Below are positions 49,735 through 57,279 of a stretch of DNA of 64,000 nucleotides, piece by piece. The notes below the pieces were generated by a model. That model made no database searches and had not been told where the DNA came from. It saw only the letters and a list, made by a program, of their open reading frames with translations. The DNA comes from Opitutaceae bacterium TAV5 (lineage in GTDB: Bacteria > Verrucomicrobiota > Verrucomicrobiia > Opitutales > Opitutaceae), in assembly GCA_000242935.3 (NCBI GenBank), contig CP007053.1:5875001-5939000 (forward strand). The letters run 5' to 3'. The translations under genes and the position numbers were made by a program. Numbering within the stretch: position 1 is the stretch's first letter; the number at the start of each line of letters is the position of its first letter.

Positions 49735-50891
49735 GAGCTGACGGGTTGCGAAGCGGCGGAGGTGGTATCGGTGACGGAGGCGAGGGCGGCTTCCAGCGAG
49801 TCGAAAAAGTGCCAGTTGCGGGTGTCCTCGAAATCCTCGCACTCGGCGGTGATCGCGGGATTGCCGACGAGGCTGAAACGCAGGGCGAGCTGGTTGCAGG
49901 TCTCCATCGCCTGGAGCAGGAGCTTGATCACGGTCATGTCGAGATGCCGGAGCTGCTTGAGGTCGAAGACGGCCTTGCTGACGCCGGTATCGACGGCGTC
50001 GGCGATCTTGTCCTTGAGATACCGTGACACCTCGTTGACGACGCCCTGGCCGGTGTTTTCGGGCAAGCGCATGACGAGGAGGTTTTGTTCGATGGAGAAA
50101 TAGCGGTGGGAGGTGTCGAGATTGAGGGCGCGGGCGACGCGGGTCTCGACTTCGCGCATGTCGAGCGGTTTGGTGGCGAGCGCGGTGAAGCCGGTTTGCA
50201 GGGCCTGCTGCTGTGCGAGGGCGTCGGTCTTCACGACGAGGCCGAAGACGGGGGTGTTGCGGGTGCGGGGATTGGCGCGGATGACGCGGAAGAGGGTGAA
50301 CGCGGCGTCGTCGGGAAGCGACAGCGAGATCATGGCGAGGTCGGGCACGGTGCGGGCGCAGAAGTCGATGGCGGCGGCGGTGGTGTCGACGCCGGTCACC
50401 TGCCAGGGCGTGTGTTTCAGGCCGTCGGCGATCTGCCGGACGATGGCGGGCTTGTCCTCGACGACGAGGATGGCGGCGGGATCGAGAATGGTGCGGGAGC
50501 GGGCGGGCGAACCGGTGGCGGGCTGAAGATCGATGATGCGGCCGACCTTCTGCACGAGCAGCTCTTCCTTGAAGGGTTTTACGATGTAGTCGCGCACGCC
50601 GATCTTTGCGATCCGGAGGACATTCTCGCGGCCGCCTTCGGCGGTGAGCATGACAACGGGGATGGTCTTCAGCGCGGGGTCGGACTTGAGCTTCGTGAGC
50701 ATTTCCACGCCGTCCATGACAGGCATGGTCACATCGAGCAGGATGAGATCGGGCCGGTCGCCGGCGGCGAGGGCGAGTCCGTCGATGCCGTTGGCGGCTT
50801 CGACGATTTCACAATCCCAGGGACGGAACGCTTTTTTGACGATGATGCGGACGGTGCGGGAATCGTCCACGGTGAGGATCTTGTAGCGCAT
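49731..50891 (-). CDS. REC-REC-STAS signalling protein
   Basis: A 386-residue protein. Receiver 1 (residues 3-120) is complete: D9-D10, phospho-acceptor D53 (DLILLDVTMPVMDG), Thr in VVMLTAEG and Lys in YIVKPFKEE. Receiver 2 (about 140-255) has ILVVEDKP, but the phospho-acceptor position reads Ser (DLAMISLSLP), so it is a pseudo-receiver. A STAS-like domain follows (265-375; VSKAVFDLKQLRHLDMTVIKLLLQA), as in anti-sigma-factor antagonists. The cheX-like gene upstream could dephosphorylate receiver 1. The output partner is not known. Confidence 0.85.
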   Translation of the reverse strand: MRYKILTVDDSRTVRIIVKKAFRPWDCEIVEAANGIDGLALAAGDRPDLILLDVTMPVMDGVEMLTKLKSDPALKTIPVVMLTAEGGRENVLRIAKIGVRDYIVKPFKEELLVQKVGRIIDLQPATGSPARSRTILDPAAILVVEDKPAIVRQIADGLKHTPWQVTGVDTTAAAIDFCARTVPDLAMISLSLPDDAAFTLFRVIRANPRTRNTPVFGLVVKTDALAQQQALQTGFTALATKPLDMREVETRVARALNLDTSHRYFSIEQNLLVMRLPENTGQGVVNEVSRYLKDKIADAVDTGVSKAVFDLKQLRHLDMTVIKLLLQAMETCNQLALRFSLVGNPAITAECEDFEDTRNWHFFDSLEAALASVTDTTSAASQPVSS

Positions 50892-50935
50892 GGCGTGCAG
50901 GTGCGGGAAGCGAGGGAAGACGGGGGCGGGCGGGA

Positions 50936-51472
50936 TCAGATGTCGGCGTCGTTGCCGGCGTCTCCGGCCGGTTTCATGAGGAGGTCGGCAACGAGGAGAT
51001 GTCCGTCGATGGTGAAGCGGTAGACGCGGCGGGTGGTGGAGCTGATGGGCTCGATGGAAAAATTGCTGCCGCGCAGGATGGAGGGGATGGTGAGGCGGCA
51101 GGGATAGCCGCGGTCGCAGAGCTGGTTCTTGAAGGTGCCAACGGTCATGTTGGTGAGCTCGCCGATGGCATCGTTGACGACCTCGTCGCCGGCGTCGTCG
51201 ATCTCCTCGGGCGTCATGCCGAGAAGGCTGGCGGAGACCTTGCGCGCGAAGGCGGCGTCGAGATAGAGGTAGATGAGGCCGTTGATATCGCCGATGAAGC
51301 CGACGGTGCCGACCACCTGGGGCCCGTGAATGGACAGGGACTTGAGCCGGCGATCCTCCGCCGTGCCGGCGAGTTCGGCGGCGTGTCCGACCATGGTTCT
51401 GAAAACCTCCTGGACGGCGCGCGTGATCGTTTCCTGAAAAATGGTTTCGTTGATATCCTGGATGGCGGGCAT
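50936..51472 (-). CDS. CheX-like phosphatase
   Basis: A 178-residue protein of the CheC/CheX family: VVGTVGFIGDINGLIYLYLD, KVSASLLGMTPEEIDDAGDEVVNDAIGELTNMTVGTFKNQL. The catalytic pair E-x-x-N is at Glu105 and Asn108 (key run NDAIGELTNMTVGTFKN). Such proteins remove phosphate from CheY-type receivers. It is first in an operon with a REC-REC-STAS protein, its likely substrate, and has a good sigma-28 type promoter about 90 bases upstream, which ties the operon to the late flagellar regulon. Confidence 0.85.
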   Translation of the reverse strand: MPAIQDINETIFQETITRAVQEVFRTMVGHAAELAGTAEDRRLKSLSIHGPQVVGTVGFIGDINGLIYLYLDAAFARKVSASLLGMTPEEIDDAGDEVVNDAIGELTNMTVGTFKNQLCDRGYPCRLTIPSILRGSNFSIEPISSTTRRVYRFTIDGHLLVADLLMKPAGDAGNDADI

Positions 51473-51559
51473 GCGTTGAGGCGTGGATGCGAGGACGCCT
51501 GATCGGTGGAGCAGGCGGACCGGTTTGCGTGAGTGGAGGCGAGATAGCGCCGGCTCGTG

Positions 51560-51586
51560 TTATCGACCTGCCTCTTTTGTACTTTA
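51560..51586 (-). promoter_or_regulatory. Sigma-28 type promoter for the cheX-like operon
   Basis: Minus strand TAAAGTAC-N11-GTCGATAA, close to TAAAGTTT-N11-GCCGATAA with the exact classical spacing. The predicted start lies roughly 75-80 bases before the cheX-like ATG. Confidence 0.7.
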
Positions 51587-51687
51587 GGAAAAAACACGGG
51601 GATGATTTTCCGTCGTGCGGCGGGGGTTGCAGATGCGTTTGCCTTGCGCTTCAGTTTTCGGGGTTGTTGCCGATGTGAAGAGCCATT

Positions 51688-52038
51688 GTGACTTCATCAG
51701 CCACCCTGCGCCTGCTTTCTTTTCTGCAACATGTGGAGGCCGTCCTGCGGCAACGTGCTCCGGGGATGGTGACCGGGGATATCCGGCGTCAGGCGAATTA
51801 CAACCGGGGGCGCGCATGGATGGTCTGTGCGGACGGCGGGGGGCTGCTGTTGCAGGCGGCCGCGCTGGCGGAGGGCCAGCTCTGTCTGCGGGCCGTGGCC
51901 TCGGGCCCGGACGGCGAGGTGGCGGCAGCGCGATCGGTTTACGGAGCGGCGTCGGGATCCGACTGGCGCGCGGCGGCCGAGGGGCTGGCGGAGGCGTGGC
52001 TCGCGGGGCGGGGAGCCGCGAGAGAGCACAAGGAGTGA
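51688..52038 (+). CDS. Small hypothetical protein, 116 aa
   Basis: A GTG-started frame of 116 residues: LRLLSFLQHVEAVLRQRAPGM, MVCADGGGLLLQAAALAEGQLCLRAVASG, then an Ala-rich helix DWRAAAEGLAEAWLAGRGAA. No membrane helix and no family recognised. It is divergent from the cheX-like operon, and its TGA abuts repeat copy G. Start choice uncertain; the frame is open further 5'. Confidence 0.5.
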   Translation: MTSSATLRLLSFLQHVEAVLRQRAPGMVTGDIRRQANYNRGRAWMVCADGGGLLLQAAALAEGQLCLRAVASGPDGEVAAARSVYGAASGSDWRAAAEGLAEAWLAGRGAAREHKE

Positions 52039-52184
52039 TTTTTTCAGCCGTGTACCGAGCGAAGCGACAGTCTGACAAGAGCGCAAAAATCTTCACGCGG
52101 ATGAAACACTGCGTGGCGCTTATAAGCGCCATGGAGAGTTTCCCTGCAAAAAGATCCTTTGCGCTCTTTTGCGGCTGAAAAATT
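52038..52184. repeat. Palindromic repeat element, copy G
   Basis: Central GGCGCTTATAAGCGCC with arms ATTTTTTCAGCCG and CGGCTGAAAAAT. As in copy D, the left arm carries about 30 bases from GTACCGAGCGAAGCGACAG onward in place of CAAAAGG. It begins on the last base of the stop codon of the preceding plus-strand gene. Confidence 0.88.
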
Positions 52185-52236
52185 TCTGCGGAATCTGAAT
52201 CCGGCCGGGCAGGATCCGGGCGGGAAAGGGCAACGG

Positions 52237-52617
52237 TCAGGCGTGGACGGCCAGGCCGGCGCGGGCGGGGCTGCCGGAGCGCGGACGGTTGATGTAGGAC
52301 TGTTTCACCGCGCAGAGCTGGCGATGGAGGGTTTCGAGTGCGCGCAGGCTGTTTTTGTCCGCCGCCGCGATGGCGGCGAGTTGCCGGACCCGGGCGACGC
52401 AACCGTCATGGAATTGCCGGAGGCGGGCCCGCAGCAGGGCGTCGGCGGAGGCGGCCGGTTCGCGGCGTCGGGGGAGATGGGCGACGAGCCCGCGCGTCAC
52501 CGCGATCTGGCGGTCGAGCAGTTCGTCGAGTGCCGGCCAGTCTCCGGCATCGATCAGGGCGTTTTCCTGGCCGGAAAGCGTTTCGAGAGAATACAGCAGG
52601 CGGCGGGTCACGGGCAT
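52237..52617 (-). CDS. FliT-like flagellar chaperone (tentative)
   Basis: With ATG at 52617 it has 126 residues, helical and Leu/Arg/Ala-rich: TRRLLYSLETLSGQENALIDAGDWPALDELLDRQIAVTRGLVAHL then RQFHDGCVARVRQLAAI (key run LSGQENALIDAGDWPAL). The pattern of a short helical protein with a receiver of late export substrates suggests FliT or FlgN type chaperones, which diverge strongly. It follows fliS directly (90 bases), as fliT often does. Low sequence-level certainty. Confidence 0.5.
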   Translation of the reverse strand: MPVTRRLLYSLETLSGQENALIDAGDWPALDELLDRQIAVTRGLVAHLPRRREPAASADALLRARLRQFHDGCVARVRQLAAIAAADKNSLRALETLHRQLCAVKQSYINRPRSGSPARAGLAVHA

Positions 52618-52627
52618 GGGAGGAGAG

Positions 52628-52712
52628 AATGACGAATTACGAATGAAAGGGAGGGGGGCAGCGCGATGGTGGCGGTGACAGGGATAGGAGGGGGCGTTTG
52701 TCATTCGTCATT
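52628..52712. repeat. Short inverted repeat between fliS and the fliT-like gene
   Basis: Perfect 10-base arms AATGACGAAT (52628-52637) and ATTCGTCATT (52703-52712) frame the gap; the right arm covers the fliS stop codon. It could form a hairpin in the operon mRNA. Confidence 0.4.
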
Positions 52713-53124
52713 TCCCGACGGTGTCGCCGGCGGGATTGGCAGTGCGCAGCATCTCGGCCCAGCCGTCGCGGAGATGGCCGACGAGGCGCTCGACCTCGAT
52801 GACGGGAGCTTCGTCCTTGCGCCGGTTGGCCTCCTCGAGGCGGCGGATATAGTAGTCGTAGAGGCGTTCGAGATTGGCGGCGATTTCACCGCCGGCCTCG
52901 TGATTGAGCGTGGCCTGGAGCTCCTTGAGAATGGCCTGCGCACGCAGGAGCGAGGTGTGGATCTGCTCGATCCGGCGCACATCGTTTTCGGGGAGACGGA
53001 AACTCTCGCGGGCGAGCGCCATGAAACGCAGCGCGCCGTCGTAAAGCATGACGACGAGCTGGCCCGGGCTGGCGGTGAGGACGGACTGTTGCCGGTAAAT
53101 GCGGGCGTAGTTGGGTGCGAACAT
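52708..53124 (-). CDS. fliS: Flagellin export chaperone FliS
   Basis: With ATG at 53124 the protein has 138 residues. FliS hallmarks: YARIYRQQSVLTASPGQLVVMLYDGALRFMALARESF (key run SPGQLVVMLYDGALRF), LLRAQAILKELQATLNHEAGGEIAANLERLYDYYIRRLEEAN, and a VERLVGHLRDGWAEML helix. FliS holds flagellin unfolded before export. It starts 4 bases after the flgM-like stop. Confidence 0.96.
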   Translation of the reverse strand: MFAPNYARIYRQQSVLTASPGQLVVMLYDGALRFMALARESFRLPENDVRRIEQIHTSLLRAQAILKELQATLNHEAGGEIAANLERLYDYYIRRLEEANRRKDEAPVIEVERLVGHLRDGWAEMLRTANPAGDTVGK

Positions 53125-53128
53125 GGAA

Positions 53129-53428
53129 CTAGTCCTCGATGGCGGAGAGATCGGCGGCGGCGGAAACGAGGCGGGCGACGGCATCGATCACCCCGGCGTC
53201 GGGCCAGGCGGGATCAGCGGCGAGGTCGCGGGCGCGGGCGACGGCTTCGGGGCGGATTTCGGGCAGCGCGGCCAGCGCCGCCAGGAGGTTGGCGGCGTGG
53301 ATCGCCGAGAGCCGTTCGTCGGCGGCGGCGCGGGGCGCGGCGCCGGTGGCGGCGGTCCGGGTTTGCGCCGGCAGCGCGCCAATGCGCTCCGGCGTGGAGG
53401 AGGTGGTGGAGAGTGGTCGGGAGATCAT
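53129..53428 (-). CDS. FlgM-like anti-sigma-28 protein (divergent)
   Basis: A 99-residue protein, low-complexity in its first 35 residues (unfolded, as FlgM is) and with a C-terminal helical part AIHAANLLAALAALPEIRPEAVARARDLAADPAWPDAGVIDAVARLV (key run LPEIRPEAVARARDLAADP) that follows the FlgM pattern of R-x-E-x-V followed by a short helix ending in a vLL/LV motif. Placement between the fliD-lipoprotein genes and fliS, in a sigma-28 regulated operon, fits negative feedback on FliA. Identification is by pattern and context. Confidence 0.6.
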   Translation of the reverse strand: MISRPLSTTSSTPERIGALPAQTRTAATGAAPRAAADERLSAIHAANLLAALAALPEIRPEAVARARDLAADPAWPDAGVIDAVARLVSAAADLSAIED

Positions 53429-53480
53429 GGGAAGCTGCGAAATTTTTGTCGGGAGCGTGGCGGATGATTGACGGAGGGTA

Positions 53481-54179
53481 TCAGCGGTGCTCGGGCGCCT
53501 GTCGCACGTCGATGCGGGGAGGGAGGGTCGAAGCGACTTCGCCGGAGGCCCAGGAGGCGAAATGCGACGGGCTTTGCAGGACCGAGGTGACCGAATCGCC
53601 GCGACCGTTGCCCGACTTGCGGGCGTAGCGGCGGGCGGAATTGGCGACGGCGGGAGCGGCGGCGTCGAAACGTTCGTCACAGGCCCAGACGAGGTTGCCG
53701 CGGCGCAGGTGGACGAGTTTGGCGCGCAGGCCGACCGCGAGGGGGGGCCAGGGCGTGACGCCGGTGAGATCGCAAAAGACGACGGCGTCGGCGCCGGTGA
53801 TCGCGAGAATTTTTTCGAAGAAGGCGGCGGGCAGGAGCGAGGTCGAGCCGACGGAGCGCCGTCCGTCGGCGAGGTGGGAAATCTGTTCGCGGGGCACCGG
53901 GACGAATTCCGCCCGTTGCGTGCTCTGGAGCGCGGCGAGCCACACGGGATCGTACGAGGCGATAAAGTCGTCGGGCAGGGCGGCGGAGGAACCGTCGACC
54001 GGAAGCACGGCGATGCGGCGGATGTCTTCCGGCCAGACGGCGGCGCCCCGGCTGTTGGCCGGTGTGTAGAAGGGGCCGAGTTCGAGCGCATCGCGGGTGG
54101 CGGTGGTGCAGCCGCCGGCGGCGATAAGGAGGAGGAGAGAGAGCGCGAGAGGGCGCACGCGATGGAAAGAATCAGTCAT
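53481..54179 (-). CDS. Lipoprotein encoded after fliD
   Basis: A 232-residue lipoprotein: a basic start, a hydrophobic segment, and a lipobox ending AAGGC with Cys24. The mature part contains DIRRIAVLPVDGSSAALPDDF and later ILAITGADAVVFCDLTGVTPWPPLAVGLRAKLVHL, a pattern seen in CsgG/TolB-N-like outer-membrane lipoproteins. The gene overlaps the fliD stop by 8 bases, so it is a flagellar-operon gene. It could act at the outer-membrane ring, but that is inference. No exact family is claimed. Confidence 0.7.
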   Translation of the reverse strand: MTDSFHRVRPLALSLLLLIAAGGCTTATRDALELGPFYTPANSRGAAVWPEDIRRIAVLPVDGSSAALPDDFIASYDPVWLAALQSTQRAEFVPVPREQISHLADGRRSVGSTSLLPAAFFEKILAITGADAVVFCDLTGVTPWPPLAVGLRAKLVHLRRGNLVWACDERFDAAAPAVANSARRYARKSGNGRGDSVTSVLQSPSHFASWASGEVASTLPPRIDVRQAPEHR

Positions 54180-55920
54180 CGTCTTTTTTGATGCCGAGCG
54201 CGTTATCGAGGAGAGTCTGCATCTGGTTGTATTTGGAGATGGAGCTTTCCATGGCGATGAAGGACGCCTCCATGCGGGCGCGCTGGGATTCGATCCGGCG
54301 TTCGAGGACGGCGATCTGGTCGTCGATTTTTGCGTTGGCTTTGGCGAGGGCGTCCGTCTGGCTTTTGAGGGAACCGCCGGTGCCGGTGGTGCCGATGTAG
54401 TTGGCGAGGAGGGTGTCGACCCTGGCGGCAAGTCCGGTGGAGCCGGTGGCAAAAAAGGCGGCGACACCATCCGGATCGTCGGCGAGCGCGGCGTCGAGCT
54501 TGGTGGAATCGGTGATGACGAGTTGCGGGGAGGTGCCTTTGAAGTCGATGCCGAGGTCGGTGATGCGGGAGATGGCGGCGCCGAGGCCGGTGACCGAACC
54601 GAAGACGGTGGAGCGGAGCTGGCTGGCCCAGCTTTGCACTTCGCGGTTCCGGCTGAGCGTGGAGGAGGTGACGGTGCTGCCGGAAACGGTGGTGGCGGTG
54701 ACGTCATCGATGTAAGTCTGCACGGCGTTGTAGGCCGTGATGAAGTTTTCGATGGTGGAGCGCATGGTCTCCGTGTCGGCGCCGACGGTGACGGTGCCGG
54801 AGCCGGCTTCGGTCACGGTGAGGGAGAGGCCGGTGATGCCGTGATCGGTCGCGGTGAGGGTGTTGCCCGTGCTGGTGATCGGGGGGCCGCCGTTGACGGT
54901 GAAGACGGCGTTGGAGCCGAGCGTGGTGGTGGCGCCGGCGGCGGCGGTGAGCCCGAGCGCCGCGAGGAGGCCGCCATCGTCGGCGCCGAGGGTGATGCCG
55001 AGGCTGCCGGTGGTGTTGGCGGTGAGGGCGACGCTGTCGGTGGTGGAGTCGTAGCTCGCGGTCACGCCGGCGCTGCTGGCATTGATGCGGCGGATGAGGG
55101 TGGAGAGGGAGTCGGTGTTGGCGTCGTAAGCGATTTCCACGCCGTTAAGGGTGAAGGTGCCGGTGCCGTCGCCATCGGTGACGGCGGCGATGCCGGTGGC
55201 AAGGCCGGCGTTGACCAGAGGGGCGTTGGTGACGGTGCGTCCCAGGGTGGCGGTGCTGGCCACCGCATCGGTGCCGTTGCTGTAGAGCCTGGCGACGGCA
55301 AGAAAATTGGAGGTGTCGTTGGCGGCGCCGAGGACGATGGCTTCACCGTCGCTGGCGGTGAGGGTGATGCGGTCGGCCGCGGCGTCGTAGGCGGCGGTGA
55401 CGGCGCCATCGGTGGCGGTGGCGATTTTGCCGAAGACGTCTCCGAGCGAATCACCGAGCCCGATGGTGACCCGGGCGCCGTTGACGGTGAAGGTGCCGGC
55501 GGTGACGGCGGTGGAGGTGGGGAGCGAGGCAAGAGTGAGGGCTTCGGCTTCCGCGCTCGTGGCGGCGAGTCCCTGGCTGATGCCGGCGGCGCCGGAGAGT
55601 CGGGTGGCGGTGGCGACTTCGAGCACGTTGATGGCCCAGGTGCCGCTGGCGGTGCCGGCGGAGGCCGAGGCGTTCCAGGCAGAGTTGCCGGAGCTGGCGG
55701 TGCGGGCGTTGAAAACCCCGTCACTTTGCAGGGCCCTGGAGGCGGTGCCGAGCTGGTTGAACAAGGTGCCGAGCGTATCGAGGGCGCTGATTTTTTGGGT
55801 ATTTTCGCTCTGCTTTGTTTGCAGGCTGGTGATGGGGACGCGCTGGAGTGCCAGCATGTCCTCGATGAAGGATTCCCAGTCGAGGCCCGAGATCAGCCCG
55901 GTGAGTTGGATAGAGGCCAT
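54172..55920 (-). CDS. fliD: Filament cap protein FliD
   Basis: With ATG at 55920 it has 582 residues. N-terminal IQLTGLISGLDWESFIEDMLALQRVPITSLQTKQSE (key run SGLDWESFIEDML) is the FliD pattern. The middle has repeated Ala/Thr/Gly-rich beta domains with flagellin-hook-IN-like stretches (GTFTVNGARVTIGLGDSLGDV, GTFTLNGVEIAYDANTDSL). The C-terminus is FIAMESSISKYNQMQTLLDNALG. The cap inserts flagellins. It heads the operon fliD-lipoprotein-flgM-like-fliS-fliT-like and has a good sigma-28 promoter. Confidence 0.94.
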   Translation of the reverse strand: MASIQLTGLISGLDWESFIEDMLALQRVPITSLQTKQSENTQKISALDTLGTLFNQLGTASRALQSDGVFNARTASSGNSAWNASASAGTASGTWAINVLEVATATRLSGAAGISQGLAATSAEAEALTLASLPTSTAVTAGTFTVNGARVTIGLGDSLGDVFGKIATATDGAVTAAYDAAADRITLTASDGEAIVLGAANDTSNFLAVARLYSNGTDAVASTATLGRTVTNAPLVNAGLATGIAAVTDGDGTGTFTLNGVEIAYDANTDSLSTLIRRINASSAGVTASYDSTTDSVALTANTTGSLGITLGADDGGLLAALGLTAAAGATTTLGSNAVFTVNGGPPITSTGNTLTATDHGITGLSLTVTEAGSGTVTVGADTETMRSTIENFITAYNAVQTYIDDVTATTVSGSTVTSSTLSRNREVQSWASQLRSTVFGSVTGLGAAISRITDLGIDFKGTSPQLVITDSTKLDAALADDPDGVAAFFATGSTGLAARVDTLLANYIGTTGTGGSLKSQTDALAKANAKIDDQIAVLERRIESQRARMEASFIAMESSISKYNQMQTLLDNALGIKKDDD

Positions 55921-55955
55921 GGTGTGTAGGCGAGCGGTTGGCTTTTGCGAGGGGG

Positions 55956-55983
55956 CTATCGGCACGGAGGGATGGGGACTTTA
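55956..55983 (-). promoter_or_regulatory. Sigma-28 type promoter for fliD
   Basis: Minus strand TAAAGTCC-N12-GCCGATAG. The -10 half agrees with GCCGATAA at seven of eight bases. Spacing is 12, one more than the E. coli consensus but identical to the first flagellin promoter. Confidence 0.75.
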
Positions 55984-56098
55984 GCCTGCATTGTCCAAAT
56001 CCGGGCGACCGGATCCGGGCCCTGCCGGTGCCTCTGGATAATTTATGTTTTTTTGTGCAAATCCAAAGACTCTGAGACGTTGGTATAATCCTTGCAGA

Positions 56099-56216
56099 TT
56101 TTTTAGCCGCAAAAGGGCGCAAAAATCATTCTGCCCGTCGTGAATCTCCCGCGCGCTTATAAGCGCGATGGAGGGTTTCATGCGCATAAGGATTTTTGCG
56201 CCCTTTCGCGGCCATT
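56099..56216. repeat. Palindromic repeat element, copy H
   Basis: Arms of 22 bp (56106-56127 and 56191-56212, GCCGCAAAAGGGCGCAAAAA core) match with one difference around the palindrome CGCGCTTATAAGCGCG. It sits in the gap between the divergent fliD operon and the first flagellin gene, inverted relative to copy B. Confidence 0.9.
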
Positions 56217-56340
56217 CCTCCGGTTCAGGCGGCCAGGCGGTGGCGGACGCCGGCGAGGGTTTCGGGTTCACATCGGCGCAAGTCCGCTGTTCTGGAATGA
56301 CGGATACAAGGGAAGGGCGGAGGCGGTCCGGGGATTTTTC

Positions 56341-56368
56341 TAAAGTCCGTCCGGCGGCGCGCCGTAAC
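56341..56368 (+). promoter_or_regulatory. Sigma-28 type promoter for the first flagellin
   Basis: TAAAGTCC-N12-GCCGTAAC. The -35 half is identical to the fliD promoter and the spacing is equal. The expected leader is about 95 bases with GGA motifs at 56436-56438 and 56460-56462 (ribosome site), possible CsrA contacts. Confidence 0.65.
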
Positions 56369-56469
56369 AGGTTCTCATCTGCGACCTATCGCGCAGCCGG
56401 ACCGGCCCGGTTCCTCCACCGGCCCGTCGCCCTACGGACAGGGCAGTTTTCAACATCAAGGAAGATATC

Positions 56470-57279
56470 ATGGCTGTTGTCATCAACACCAACTTTGCCG
56501 CTACGATTGCCGCCAACAATCTCTCGGCCTCGAATGCAGCGCTGCAAAAGAGCCTCAACCGGCTTTCGAGCGGCTCCAAGATCGTCTCGCCCGCCGACGA
56601 TGCGGGTGGCCTGGCGGTCTCGATGAAACTCTCGGCTGCGGCCACGCGCTCCGGAGCGACCATCACCAACATCGGCAATGCCGTCTCGCTTCTCGAAACG
56701 CAGGATGGCGTGCTCGGCACCACCGCCAGCGTGCTCGAACGCATCGGCGAACTGTACACCCTGTATCAGGACCCGACCAAGAACGCCGATGACAAGGCCA
56801 ACTACGACGTCGAGTACCAGCAGCTCCAGAAGCAGCTCGCCAGCCTGACCGGCGAGAAGTTCAACGGCCTCGCGCTGTTCTCGACCGATTCGTTGTCCGT
56901 GCCGGTTTCCGAGGACGGCCTCCAGGCGGTCGAGCTCACGCCCAAGGATCTGGCGACCGGGTTGGGCGTCTTTTCCGACCCGGCCGGCGGCGGCTCGCTC
57001 GGAAGCGTTGCCGATGTGGCCGCGATCAACACCGCGATCCAGAACGTGGCCACATTCCGGGCCAACAACGGAGCGGAGCAGAGCCGCCTCGGCTTCGCCT
57101 CGGACGTGCTGACGACCAACAAGACCAACCTAGAGGCCGCCAACAGCCGCATCGTAGACGTGGATGTGGCCGAGGAATCGACGCAGCTCGCACGCTGGAA
57201 TACCCTCGTGCAGGCCGGCACCTCGATGCTCTCCCAGGCCAACCAGAGCGTGAACACCGTTCTCGCCCTGCTCCAGTAA
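56470..57279 (+). CDS. fliC: Flagellin 1
   Basis: A 269-residue flagellin: INTNFAATIAANNLSASNAALQKSLNRLSSGSKIVSPADDAGGLAVSMKL (key run QKSLNRLSSGSKIVSPADDA) and a C-terminal DVDVAEESTQLARWNTLVQAGTSMLSQANQSVNTVLALLQ. It has the coiled terminal domains plus a short middle, so it lacks the large surface domains of enteric flagellin. It is very similar to flagellin 2, 177 bases downstream. The ribosome site AAGGAAG is in the leader CATCAAGGAAGATA, nearly the same as for flagellin 2. Driven by a sigma-28 promoter and probably controlled by CsrA/FliW. Confidence 0.96.
   Translation: MAVVINTNFAATIAANNLSASNAALQKSLNRLSSGSKIVSPADDAGGLAVSMKLSAAATRSGATITNIGNAVSLLETQDGVLGTTASVLERIGELYTLYQDPTKNADDKANYDVEYQQLQKQLASLTGEKFNGLALFSTDSLSVPVSEDGLQAVELTPKDLATGLGVFSDPAGGGSLGSVADVAAINTAIQNVATFRANNGAEQSRLGFASDVLTTNKTNLEAANSRIVDVDVAEESTQLARWNTLVQAGTSMLSQANQSVNTVLALLQ

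Noticed and set aside
19031-56216. The spaced repeats as a CRISPR array
   Set aside because: Copies are 90-150 bp, kilobases apart, internally palindromic and not separated by uniform spacers; no cas genes are present.
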